DNA of 30,123 nt from an uncultured Eubacteriales bacterium (GTDB taxonomy: Bacteria > Bacillota > Clostridia > Oscillospirales > Acutalibacteraceae), in the NCBI GenBank assembly GCA_934546985.1, contig CAKTEE010000019.1, forward strand, positions 1 to 30,123, read 5' to 3'. Below the pieces are notes generated by a model, which was given only the letters and a program-made list of their open reading frames with translations, ran no database searches and was not told where the DNA came from. Positions 7,856 to 15,111 of this stretch are shown one piece after another. The position numbers and the translations under genes are program-made. The stretch's first letter is position 1. Each line of letters starts with the position of its first letter.

Positions 7856-9211
7856 TTATAATTTAACGATTCCGAATGCATCTAAAATGGAGGTGACAAG
7901 GATTGCGATAATACAAATCGGTGCGATATACTTAATCATAACAGAAAACATTTTTTCTCGGTGAAAAGAAGAAGAGCGTTTTACTTCATCGATAATCGTT
8001 GGCGTCTTAATTATATATGCAACGAAAATGCAGGTCAGTAATGCAACAACAGGCATCAGTATGGAATTAGTCAGGAAATCCATAAAATCCAAAATAGAAA
8101 AACCAATCAATTTAATATTATCCCATAAACCATACCCAAGCGAGGCAGGGATTCCTAACAGGAAAACCAAAATCGTGATAATGATAACGGAAACGCGCCG
8201 ATTCATTTTTAAATTATCGCAGAGCGTAGAAACGCAGGCTTCCATTAAAGAAATAGCAGATGTCAGCGCGGCAAGAAAAACCAGTAGGAAAAAAACACTG
8301 CCGATGAATGTGCTCATACCCATACGTTCAAAAACTTTTGGCAGGGTTACAAACATCAGCTGAGGCCCTGCATTTAATGCTTGCCGGTCACCACCGGAAA
8401 AAGCAAATACCGCAGGAACAATCATCAGACCGGCCAAAACAGCAATAACAGTGTCAAAAATTTCAATTTGCTTCACAGACTTTTCCATATCCGTCTCTGC
8501 CGGAAGATAGGAACCAAAAGTAATCATAATGCCCATAGCAAGGGAAAGAGAATAAAACATTTGTCCCAATGCAGCCAGAACGGTTTGAACGGAAAAATCA
8601 GAAGGATGTGGGATTAAAAAATATTTTACGCCTTCTCCGGCCCCCGGCAAAGTGATGGAATAAACAGCGATACATATTGACAATAGAATGAGTACCGGCA
8701 TTAAAAATCTGGAAACGCGTTCAATTCCGTTTTTTACGCCGAAAAATACGATTCCTCCAGTGGCAATTATGAATAAAAACTGCCAAAAGATTGGTTCAGC
8801 GACTTGTGCGGTATATTCTGCGAAAAAATTATCCTGTGCGGCTTGTACATACTTGCCGGAAAGAAATTCTGCAAGATATTTCACAACCCATCCGCCGATG
8901 ACAGCATAATAAGAAAGAATTAGGAATGCAATCAGTGCAGTAATAACGCCAATAAATTTATATTTTTGATTTAATTTTTGATATGCGCCAATAGGGCTCA
9001 GACGTGTTTTTCTGCCGATGGCAATTTCTGCAATCATAATGGTAAAGCCAAAAGTTACCGTTAAGATAATATAAACCAAAAGAAACATACCGCCGCCGTA
9101 TTTTGCTGTTAGGTAAGGAAAACGCCAAATGTTGCCCAGTCCTACGGCAGAACCTGCCGCGGCAAGTACAAAACCCAATTTGGTAGAAAACTGACTTCTT
9201 TTTTCCATCAT
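7856..9211 (-). CDS. Sodium-dependent transporter, neurotransmitter:sodium symporter (SNF/NSS) family
   Basis: A LeuT/MhsT-type secondary transporter of about 451 residues, expected to import an amino acid with Na+. The N-terminal signature FVLAAAGSAVGLGNIWRFPY is the unwound TM1 that carries the Na+ and substrate sites; IAEIAIGR follows TM2. Roughly 11 to 12 hydrophobic segments run to the C-terminus. The substrate cannot be read from sequence. The upstream AAGGA fits the ATG at 9211 (or 9208) better than the ATG at 9220, which directly abuts it. It lies about 56 bases downstream of the sirtuin gene on the same strand with no terminator between, so the two are probably cotranscribed. Confidence 0.92.
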   Translation of the reverse strand: MMEKRSQFSTKLGFVLAAAGSAVGLGNIWRFPYLTAKYGGGMFLLVYIILTVTFGFTIMIAEIAIGRKTRLSPIGAYQKLNQKYKFIGVITALIAFLILSYYAVIGGWVVKYLAEFLSGKYVQAAQDNFFAEYTAQVAEPIFWQFLFIIATGGIVFFGVKNGIERVSRFLMPVLILLSICIAVYSITLPGAGEGVKYFLIPHPSDFSVQTVLAALGQMFYSLSLAMGIMITFGSYLPAETDMEKSVKQIEIFDTVIAVLAGLMIVPAVFAFSGGDRQALNAGPQLMFVTLPKVFERMGMSTFIGSVFFLLVFLAALTSAISLMEACVSTLCDNLKMNRRVSVIIITILVFLLGIPASLGYGLWDNIKLIGFSILDFMDFLTNSILMPVVALLTCIFVAYIIKTPTIIDEVKRSSSFHREKMFSVMIKYIAPICIIAILVTSILDAFGIVKL

Positions 9212-9267
9212 TTCGTCCATCCTTTTTATGATTATTGATACATAAACGTGTTTATTCTCTACGTGTA

Positions 9268-9987
9268 TTAAAAATTCATACGTTCAAATACAGTACCAAT
9301 GGAATCTTGTATTAATAAATTCGCAAATGAATCCCGAGGTGTTGCGTTGCGGTTTATGAGTACCAATTTATCTTTTTGATAATAATCAAGTAATCCTGCC
9401 GCAGGATAAACTGCCAAAGAAGTACCGCCCACAATAAGTATATCTGCTGATGTAATCAGGGCAACTGCATTTCTCAGTACGTTTTCATCCAACGCTTCTT
9501 CATAAAGTACGACGTCCGGTTTTATAATACCGCCGCAGGTGCAGTAGGGAATGCCAGTGCTGTGCAGGATAGAATCAACGGCGTAATTTTTATGGCATTC
9601 CATGCAATAATTTCTGTGAATGTTCCCGTGCAGTTCCAGAACATTCTGACTGCCTGCCATTTGATGCAAACCATCAATATTTTGTGTGATTATACCTTTT
9701 AGCTTTCCTATCTTTTCAAGTTTTGTCAGTGCAGTATGAGAAGAGTTTGGTTTTGCATCCAAATTAATCATTTTGTCGCGGTAAAAGCGATAAAATTCTT
9801 CTGTTTGGCTTATAAAAAATGTATGGCTAAGAATTATTTCCGGTGGATAGTCGTATTTTTGATGATACAGTCCATCTGCACTGCGAAAATCCGGAATCCC
9901 GCTTTCCGTAGAAACTCCGGCGCCGCCAAAGAATACAATAGACTGTGCAGTATTTATCCAGTTTTGCAATCTTTTTATTTTATCCAT
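9268..9987 (-). CDS. cobB: NAD-dependent protein deacylase, sirtuin family
   Basis: A 239-residue Sir2 enzyme that removes acyl groups from lysines using NAD+. Visible motifs: GAGVSTESGIPDFR (residues 22-35), the nicotinamide/NAD site QNIDGLH, catalytic H120 in LELHGN, zinc ligands C128/C131 and C149/C151, and GTSLAVYPAAG for NAD. All key residues are present. Candidate targets include acetyl-CoA synthetase and central metabolic enzymes, but nothing nearby identifies one. A weak AAGG precedes the ATG. It is the first gene of a minus-strand unit with the Na+-coupled transporter and diverges from htpG; its own promoter is at 10019-10046. Confidence 0.93.
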   Translation of the reverse strand: MDKIKRLQNWINTAQSIVFFGGAGVSTESGIPDFRSADGLYHQKYDYPPEIILSHTFFISQTEEFYRFYRDKMINLDAKPNSSHTALTKLEKIGKLKGIITQNIDGLHQMAGSQNVLELHGNIHRNYCMECHKNYAVDSILHSTGIPYCTCGGIIKPDVVLYEEALDENVLRNAVALITSADILIVGGTSLAVYPAAGLLDYYQKDKLVLINRNATPRDSFANLLIQDSIGTVFERMNF

Positions 9988-10018
9988 ATCTGTTATGCCT
10001 TTTTATTTTTATTATAAC

Positions 10019-10046
10019 ATTATAATTTAGAAAATCATAGCTTCAA
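10019..10046 (-). promoter_or_regulatory. Promoter of the sirtuin-transporter unit
   Basis: On the minus strand, TTGAAG (complement of 10041-10046), a 16-base spacer and TATAAT (complement of 10019-10024), about 30 bases before the sirtuin ATG. Confidence 0.55.
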
Positions 10047-10109
10047 AACAGGGAATGTACGTAAAATATGAAGTGTTTGTAAACTTTATTGATTCATTTT
10101 TTGAAGTAC

Positions 10110-10138
10110 TTGATTTATCACTAAAATTGGAATATACT
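10110..10138 (+). promoter_or_regulatory. Promoter of htpG
   Basis: TTGATT (10110-10115), a 17-base spacer and TATACT (10133-10138). The expected transcription start, near 10145, falls inside the CIRCE operator, the usual arrangement for HrcA control. Confidence 0.7.
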
Positions 10139-10143
10139 TACAA

Positions 10144-10170
10144 TTAGCACTCTTACTATATGAGTGCTAA
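10144..10170 (+). promoter_or_regulatory. CIRCE operator (HrcA binding site) upstream of htpG
   Basis: TTAGCACTC (10144-10152), nine spacer bases and GAGTGCTAA (10162-10170): an exact match to the CIRCE consensus in both half-sites and spacing. HrcA bound here would block the promoter just upstream and release it on heat shock, when GroEL is titrated by unfolded protein. Confidence 0.95.
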
Positions 10171-10197
10171 AGATAATAAAGAACAGGAGTGTTACTT

Positions 10198-12081
10198 ATG
10201 GCAAAAAAACAGTTTAAGGCAGAATCCAAACGTTTACTGGATTTAATGATTAATTCTATTTATACACATAAAGAAATTTTTCTCCGTGAGCTGGTTTCCA
10301 ATGCCAGCGATGCGATTGATAAACTTTATTTTCGTTCACTGACGGATCAAAATGTTGGATTGTCCCGAGATGACTTTGCAATTACAATTACTTCGGATCA
10401 GGAAAAGCGTATGTTAATGCTTTCTGATAATGGGTGCGGAATGACGAAAGAAGAATTGGAGAATAATCTGGGTACAATTGCCAAAAGCGGTTCCCTTGCT
10501 TTTAAGAAAGAAAATGAATGCAAAGATGATGTTGCAATTATCGGTCAGTTTGGCGTTGGTTTCTATTCTGCTTTTATGGTAAGCGATAAAGTAACTGTTA
10601 TCAGCCGTGCTTACGGTGCAGATGAAGCATATCGCTGGGAATCTACAGGTGCGGACGGCTATACCATCGAACCGTGTGAAAAAGATAGCGTTGGTACAGA
10701 GATTATCCTGCAAATAAAAGAAAATACTGAAGAAGAAAATTATGATGAGTTTTTGGAGCAGTATCGTATCCAAAACCTTATCAAAAAATATTCAGACTAT
10801 ATTCGTTATCCAATTAAAATGGATATGCAGAGGGAACGGCTGAAAGAGGGTACGCAGGATGAATATGAAACGTACACGGAAACAGTTACGCTGAACAGCA
10901 TGATTCCGATTTGGCGTAAGAATAAAAATGAGCTGACCGAAGAAGAATATAATAATTTTTATAAAGATAAATTTTTTGATTATGAGAATCCTGCAAAGGT
11001 CATTCATAGCAAAACAGAGGGCGCAGCAACTTATGACGCACTTTTGTTCATTCCGGCAAAAGCACCGTACAATTATTATACTAAAGAATTTGAAAAAGGT
11101 TTGCAGTTATATTCTAACGGCGTTTTGATTATGGAGAAATGTGCAGATTTACTGCCCGATTATTTTAGTTTTGTCCGCGGTTTGGTTGACTCTGAGGATT
11201 TATCATTGAATATTTCCCGTGAAATGCTCCAGCATGACCGCCAGTTAAAGCTGATTGCAAAGAGTTTGGAGAAAAAAATTAAAAATGAGCTTGCAAAAAT
11301 GCTTAGCAATGAACGTGAGAAGTATGAAGCGTTTTTCCATAACTTTGGGCTTCAGTTAAAGTTTGGTATTTATAATAATTATGGTGCAGATAAAGATACC
11401 TTAAAGGATTTACTGCTCTTCTATTCCTCAAGTGAGAAAAAGCTGGTTACTTTAGCAGAGTATGTACAGAGGATGAAAGAAGAACAAAAATATATTTATT
11501 ATGCCTGCGGTGAAACTACTGCGAAAATTGATATGCTCCCGCAGACAGAAATGGTTCGCGATAAAGGCTTTGAAATCCTGTATCTCACTGATGATGTTGA
11601 TGAGTTTGCACTGCGTACTTTAGGCGAATATGATGGCAAACAGTTTAAATCGGTATCCAGCAGTGATTTGGAACTGGAAACAGAAGAGGAAAAGAAAGAG
11701 ATTGAAAAGCAGACCGAAGAACATAAAGATTTATTTGAATTTATGAAAGAAGCTTTAGACGGAAAGGTAAGTAAGGTGCAATTATCCCATCGCCTGAAAA
11801 CCCATCCAGTTTGCTTAACAAGCGGCGGTGCTCTTTCTTTGGATATGGAAAAAGTTTTGAATGCAATGCCGGTGGAGAATCAGGCAAAAGCGGAGCGGGT
11901 TTTAGAACTGAATGCTAACCATCCAGTGTTCCAGTCCATTTGTAAATTATATGATACCGACAAAGAAAAACTTAAAACTCACTGCGGATTGCTCTATACA
12001 CAGGCATTGTTGATTGCAGGTATGCCGGTGGAAGATCCAGTTGGCTTTTCCAACGCAATTTGCAGTTTAATGGCAGAATAG
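10198..12081 (+). CDS. htpG: Molecular chaperone HtpG (Hsp90)
   Basis: Bacterial Hsp90 of 627 residues, an ATP-driven chaperone dimer. The GHKL ATPase site is complete: FLRELVSNASDAIDKL, LSDNGCGMTKEEL, GTIAKSG and the lid GQFGVGFYSAFMV. The middle domain has the catalytic-loop region SLNISREMLQ with its conserved Arg, and the C-terminal dimerisation domain ends at about residue 627. The ATG at 10198 is chosen because AGGAG (10185-10189) is eight bases upstream; a GTG at 10189 overlaps that site and is not plausible. The gene is monocistronic, between a CIRCE-controlled promoter and a strong terminator. In B. subtilis htpG is not under HrcA, so this wiring differs from the model species. Confidence 0.97.
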   Translation: MAKKQFKAESKRLLDLMINSIYTHKEIFLRELVSNASDAIDKLYFRSLTDQNVGLSRDDFAITITSDQEKRMLMLSDNGCGMTKEELENNLGTIAKSGSLAFKKENECKDDVAIIGQFGVGFYSAFMVSDKVTVISRAYGADEAYRWESTGADGYTIEPCEKDSVGTEIILQIKENTEEENYDEFLEQYRIQNLIKKYSDYIRYPIKMDMQRERLKEGTQDEYETYTETVTLNSMIPIWRKNKNELTEEEYNNFYKDKFFDYENPAKVIHSKTEGAATYDALLFIPAKAPYNYYTKEFEKGLQLYSNGVLIMEKCADLLPDYFSFVRGLVDSEDLSLNISREMLQHDRQLKLIAKSLEKKIKNELAKMLSNEREKYEAFFHNFGLQLKFGIYNNYGADKDTLKDLLLFYSSSEKKLVTLAEYVQRMKEEQKYIYYACGETTAKIDMLPQTEMVRDKGFEILYLTDDVDEFALRTLGEYDGKQFKSVSSSDLELETEEEKKEIEKQTEEHKDLFEFMKEALDGKVSKVQLSHRLKTHPVCLTSGGALSLDMEKVLNAMPVENQAKAERVLELNANHPVFQSICKLYDTDKEKLKTHCGLLYTQALLIAGMPVEDPVGFSNAICSLMAE

Positions 12082-12107
12082 GTAAGTAAAGTACAAATAA
12101 ATATAAA

Positions 12108-12156
12108 AATAAGGGTGTGATTCGTTTGTTTACGGTCATACCCTTATTTGTGTTTT
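12108..12156 (+). terminator. Terminator of htpG
   Basis: A 13-pair stem with one wobble (12108-12120 with 12136-12148), a 15-base loop, then a T-rich tail (tgtgttttgctt). Confidence 0.8.
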
Positions 12157-12226
12157 GCTTGAATCATTAAATTTTTTTGAAGCTATGTGAATTATAATGT
12201 TATACAATGGTATAGAAGAATTTATC

Positions 12227-12254
12227 TTGCATAAAATCCTTGTTATGATATAAT
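12227..12254 (+). promoter_or_regulatory. Probable promoter of the amino-sugar pair
   Basis: TTGCAT (12227-12232), a 16-base spacer and an extended -10, TGATATAAT (TATAAT at 12249-12254). It leaves a leader of about 280 bases before the aminotransferase, which contains the stem-loop at 12415-12449. I see no other gene in the 459-base gap 12082-12540. Confidence 0.5.
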
Positions 12255-12414
12255 ATTTCTGGCAGTTCTAAAAATAGACGATTTTACAATAAGTGTCCCA
12301 ATATATTAGGTTTTATTATGTTTATTCTTTTTAGGAACAGAGATTGCCGAAAAATAAGATGATAATAAAACTGTTATTTTTTATTCCTGTATTGGTACTG
12401 GAATTTATATATTT

Positions 12415-12456
12415 CATGCGTTGATAGGGAGGTTGTCCAACAGCGCATGCGTTTTT
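12415..12456 (+). terminator. Possible attenuator or relic terminator in the leader
   Basis: CATGCGTTG (12415-12423) can pair with CAA (12438-12440) and CGCATG (12444-12449), with a three-base bulge, followed by cgTTTTT (12450-12456). The stem is imperfect. It lies between the promoter at 12227-12254 and the aminotransferase start, so it may attenuate transcription, or be left over from a lost upstream gene. Confidence 0.35.
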
Positions 12457-12540
12457 ATATTTAGCCGTTTTCAAATAATGATCTGACGTTTATTGTTAAC
12501 GGTTCATGTTTGGGCATTATTAAGGAGTAGATGATTAACC

Positions 12541-13662
12541 ATGGAAGATAAACGAATATTTTTATCGTCACCAACTATGCATGGTGAAGAGCAAGCGTAT
12601 ATTAAAGAAGCTTTCGATACCAACTGGGTTGCCCCTCTTGGTGCAAATGTTGATGGATTTGAAAAAGAATTAGCAGCATATGTGGGTGTAAAATACGCTT
12701 CTGCATTATCCGCAGGTACAGCGGCGCTTCATTTGGCAATGAAGCTTGCAGGTGTTCAGCAGGATGATATTGTTTTTTGTTCTGATTTGACTTTTAGTGC
12801 AACAGTTAATCCTGTTTCCTATGAAAAAGGCAGGCAAGTATTTATAGACAGTGAGCGCGATACTTGGAATATGGATCCGGCTGCCTTAAAAAAAGCATTT
12901 GAAAAATATCCGAATCCCAAGGCCGTAGTTGTTGTGAATCTTTATGGTACGCCTGCAAAATTGGATGAAATCAAAGCTATTTGCGATGAATATAAGGTTC
13001 CTTTGATTGAAGATGCGGCGGAAAGTTTGGGCGCTTCCTATCAGAGACAACAGACTGGTACGTTCGGCAAATATGGTGTTTTCAGTTTTAATGGCAATAA
13101 AATTATAACTTCTTCCGGCGGCGGTATGCTGGTATCTAATAATGAAGAGGATATTAAAAAGTCACGTTTTTGGGCAACACAGTCCAGAGATCCAGCGCCT
13201 CATTATCAACATAGTGAAATTGGATATAATTATAGAATGTCTAACATTGTTGCTGGTATCGGCAGAGGACAACTGTTACATTTGGACGAGCATATCGCTT
13301 TAAAAAAGGCGATATACTCCCGTTATCAGGAAGGGTTTAAGGGGCTGCCGGTAACAATGAATCCATATCTGCCATGCAGCGAACCCAATTATTGGCTTAG
13401 CTGTATGTTAATTCATGAAGTTTCTTCGGTTAAACCTTATGATATTATGGATGCTTTGGCTGAAAAAAATATCGAGTCCCGCCCGATTTGGAAACCTATG
13501 CATATGCAGCCGGTTTTCAGCGGTCATGATTTTATTACAGTTCAGCAGAAAGCAGTGAGTGAAGATATATTTGCCAGAGGCCTTTGTTTGCCAAGCGATA
13601 TTAAAATGACAGCTGAGGAACAGCAGAAAGTGATTGATATTATCCGTTCTTTTTTTGCTTAA
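12541..13662 (+). CDS. DegT/DnrJ/EryC1/StrS aminotransferase (PglE-like nucleotide-sugar transaminase)
   Basis: A 373-residue PLP enzyme of the sugar aminotransferase family. The start RIFLSSPTMHGEEQAYI and FDTNWVAPLGANVDGFEKELA is typical of enzymes that aminate UDP-4-keto-6-deoxy-sugars (PglE, bacillosamine type). Internal PLP motifs: SAGTAALHLA, EDAAESLGA, and FSFNGNKIITSSGGG with Schiff-base Lys K187. The acceptor is predicted, not proven. Directly after it (48 bases) lies a PglD-like acetyltransferase, which supports the pathway. The 4,6-dehydratase (PglF) and glycosyltransferases that usually accompany the pair are absent from the window. AAGGAG (12522-12527) lies 13 bases before the ATG, unusually far, but an in-frame stop at 12532 rules out an earlier start. 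Confidence 0.9.
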   Translation: MEDKRIFLSSPTMHGEEQAYIKEAFDTNWVAPLGANVDGFEKELAAYVGVKYASALSAGTAALHLAMKLAGVQQDDIVFCSDLTFSATVNPVSYEKGRQVFIDSERDTWNMDPAALKKAFEKYPNPKAVVVVNLYGTPAKLDEIKAICDEYKVPLIEDAAESLGASYQRQQTGTFGKYGVFSFNGNKIITSSGGGMLVSNNEEDIKKSRFWATQSRDPAPHYQHSEIGYNYRMSNIVAGIGRGQLLHLDEHIALKKAIYSRYQEGFKGLPVTMNPYLPCSEPNYWLSCMLIHEVSSVKPYDIMDALAEKNIESRPIWKPMHMQPVFSGHDFITVQQKAVSEDIFARGLCLPSDIKMTAEEQQKVIDIIRSFFA

Positions 13663-13710
13663 TCTCATTTATGTGTTCAAAATATTGAATGGATCGGAAA
13701 GGGAATGTAA

Positions 13711-14322
13711 ATGCCCCAGAATGTTATAATTATCGGTGCCGGTGGCCATGCAAAGGTAGTTGCGGATATCATTGTAAAAAGCGGGGATAAAGTCCTTGGA
13801 TTTTTGGATGATAACAGCATGTTAACTGAAGTGATGGGCTATCCTGTTTTGGGCAGAATATGTGATATTGACCGTTATAGAGACAAGGCGGCTTTTGTCA
13901 TTGGCATAGGCAGTAATTCTGTCAGGGCAAAATTGGCTCAAATATGTAAAATAAAATGGTACACGGCAATTCATCCATCCGCTCAGATTGGAATGGAAGT
14001 GTCTGTAGGCTGTGGTACAGTTGTTATGGCCAATGCGGTCATTAACTCCTCTGCCCAAATTGGCCGCCATTGTATTATTAATACAGGCGCAGTTATTGAG
14101 CACGATAATAAAATTGCTGATTATGTACATGCGTCACCCGGAGCAGTACTGTGCGGTACTGTCAGTGTGGGAGAATTTACTCATATTGGTGCTGGTGCTG
14201 TTATAAGAAATAATATTTCCATTGGTTCCCATACGGTGATTGGCGCTGGTGCTGTTGTTGTAAAAGATATTGTTCAGGCAGGGATTTATGTTGGAGTTCC
14301 GGCAAAAAAATTACTGGAATGA
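13711..14322 (+). CDS. NeuD/PglD-family sugar O- or N-acyltransferase
   Basis: A 203-residue acetyltransferase with an N-terminal Rossmann-like substrate domain (IIIGAGGHAKVVADII) and a left-handed beta-helix of hexapeptide repeats (IHPSAQIG...VINSSAQIG...VIGAGAVVVKDI). Histidines H131 (in IEHDNKI) and H140 (DYVHASPG) are nine apart, matching the catalytic H125 and H134 of Campylobacter PglD, which N-acetylates the 4-amino group of UDP-4-amino-sugars with acetyl-CoA. Together with the preceding aminotransferase this points to UDP-N,N'-diacetylbacillosamine or a similar sugar for surface glycans. GGGAATG precedes the ATG. A strong terminator closes the unit. NeuD-like O-acetylation is the alternative. 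Confidence 0.9.
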   Translation: MPQNVIIIGAGGHAKVVADIIVKSGDKVLGFLDDNSMLTEVMGYPVLGRICDIDRYRDKAAFVIGIGSNSVRAKLAQICKIKWYTAIHPSAQIGMEVSVGCGTVVMANAVINSSAQIGRHCIINTGAVIEHDNKIADYVHASPGAVLCGTVSVGEFTHIGAGAVIRNNISIGSHTVIGAGAVVVKDIVQAGIYVGVPAKKLLE

Positions 14323-14407
14323 ACAAAGATTTTATATGAAGTTTTCTTTTATCTTGCAATAAAAAATAGCTGGAAGTTTTTTCTATTGGCTGTATACTGT
14401 TTTGCGG

Positions 14408-14442
14408 CGTGCTTCTTCGTTTTGTGGGAAGCACGTTTTTTT
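14408..14442 (+). terminator. Terminator of the amino-sugar pair
   Basis: CGTGCTTC (14408-14415) pairs with GAAGCACG (14428-14435), followed at once by seven T (14436-14442). A textbook intrinsic terminator. Confidence 0.9.
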
Positions 14443-14594
14443 GTATAACAAATATCGCGAATAAAAATCAGTATATTATTTCACTACATTTTATTAAAAT
14501 TAAAGTAATTATTACATTATTGTTACAGTATGGGAGGTATTGCAAAAAAATCCAATAAACAGCAAGAGGAAACCATCTATTTGCAGTGAAAAAC

Positions 14595-14623
14595 TTGACA
14601 TTTTTATTCTTTCCGACTATGAT
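14595..14623 (+). promoter_or_regulatory. Promoter of the FHA-SEDS-PBP operon
   Basis: Consensus TTGACA (14595-14600), a 17-base spacer and TATGAT (14618-14623), about 50 bases before the FHA gene. Apart from this and the terminator at 14408-14442, the 14323-14673 gap shows nothing else I can support. Confidence 0.75.
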
Positions 14624-14673
14624 TTTAAAAAAAGAAAAGTGTTTTCTGACAAGATAATGAGGGGGTGGCGTCA

Positions 14674-15111
14674 ATGCCGATATCAGCGTTGCCGGAAAAA
14701 GCTGCGCAATTAGTATTAGAAGCATTTCGCTGGGTTTTACCACTACTGGCGTTGTTGATTGTTGCAAAGTGCCTGAGTTCATTGTTTCGCACCCGTACTA
14801 CTATCAGTACGATGGCAGTGTTAGTGAATCCCATAACGCAGGACGAGCTTCCATTGGTAAATTGGGAAAATTCTGTGGGGAGAAGCAAGCAATGCGATGT
14901 GGTGTTGAATTATCCAACGGTATCCCGTAACCACGCAGTTATTTTTAAAACGAAAAATGGTTGGACCGTTGCGGATACCGGTTCTAAAACGGGCGTGTAT
15001 ATTAATGGGGAAAAAATTGAAAAAAAATCCGTGTTAGATACAGGGGATACCATTATCTTCGGAACGGTTTCTTTTCTTTTCCAATCTTACGATACGAAAG
15101 GCGGAGAATAA
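14674..15111 (+). CDS. Membrane-anchored FHA-domain protein
   Basis: A 145-residue protein with one N-terminal membrane segment (about residues 20-38, WVLPLLALLIVAKCL) and a C-terminal FHA domain. The phospho-threonine binding residues are present: G69-R70-S, S84-R-N-H87 and VYINGE where FHA domains carry NG. FHA domains bind phosphothreonine, so this one probably receives a signal from a PASTA-type Ser/Thr kinase; no kinase is in the window. Its stop codon abuts the ATG of the SEDS gene, which suggests coupled translation. The layout resembles the actinobacterial fhaB-rodA-pbpA cluster. ATG 14674 is chosen because AGGGGGTGG lies just upstream; a GTG at 14665 falls inside that site. Confidence 0.9.
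   Translation: MPISALPEKAAQLVLEAFRWVLPLLALLIVAKCLSSLFRTRTTISTMAVLVNPITQDELPLVNWENSVGRSKQCDVVLNYPTVSRNHAVIFKTKNGWTVADTGSKTGVYINGEKIEKKSVLDTGDTIIFGTVSFLFQSYDTKGGE

Noticed and set aside
10189..10197. GTG start for htpG
   Set aside because: It lies within the AGGAG ribosome binding site; ATG 10198 with MAKKQFKAES matches the family start.
12531..12551. Tiny leader ORF (MINHGR) just before the aminotransferase
   Set aside because: Its ATG is only three bases from the AAGGAG site, too close, and the six-codon frame runs into the real gene. It lacks features of a regulatory leader peptide.
14540..14720. Open frame from a TTG after GGGAGGT upstream of the FHA gene
   Set aside because: It spans the consensus promoter at 14595-14623 and overlaps the FHA start in another frame; the ribosome binding site is too close to the TTG.
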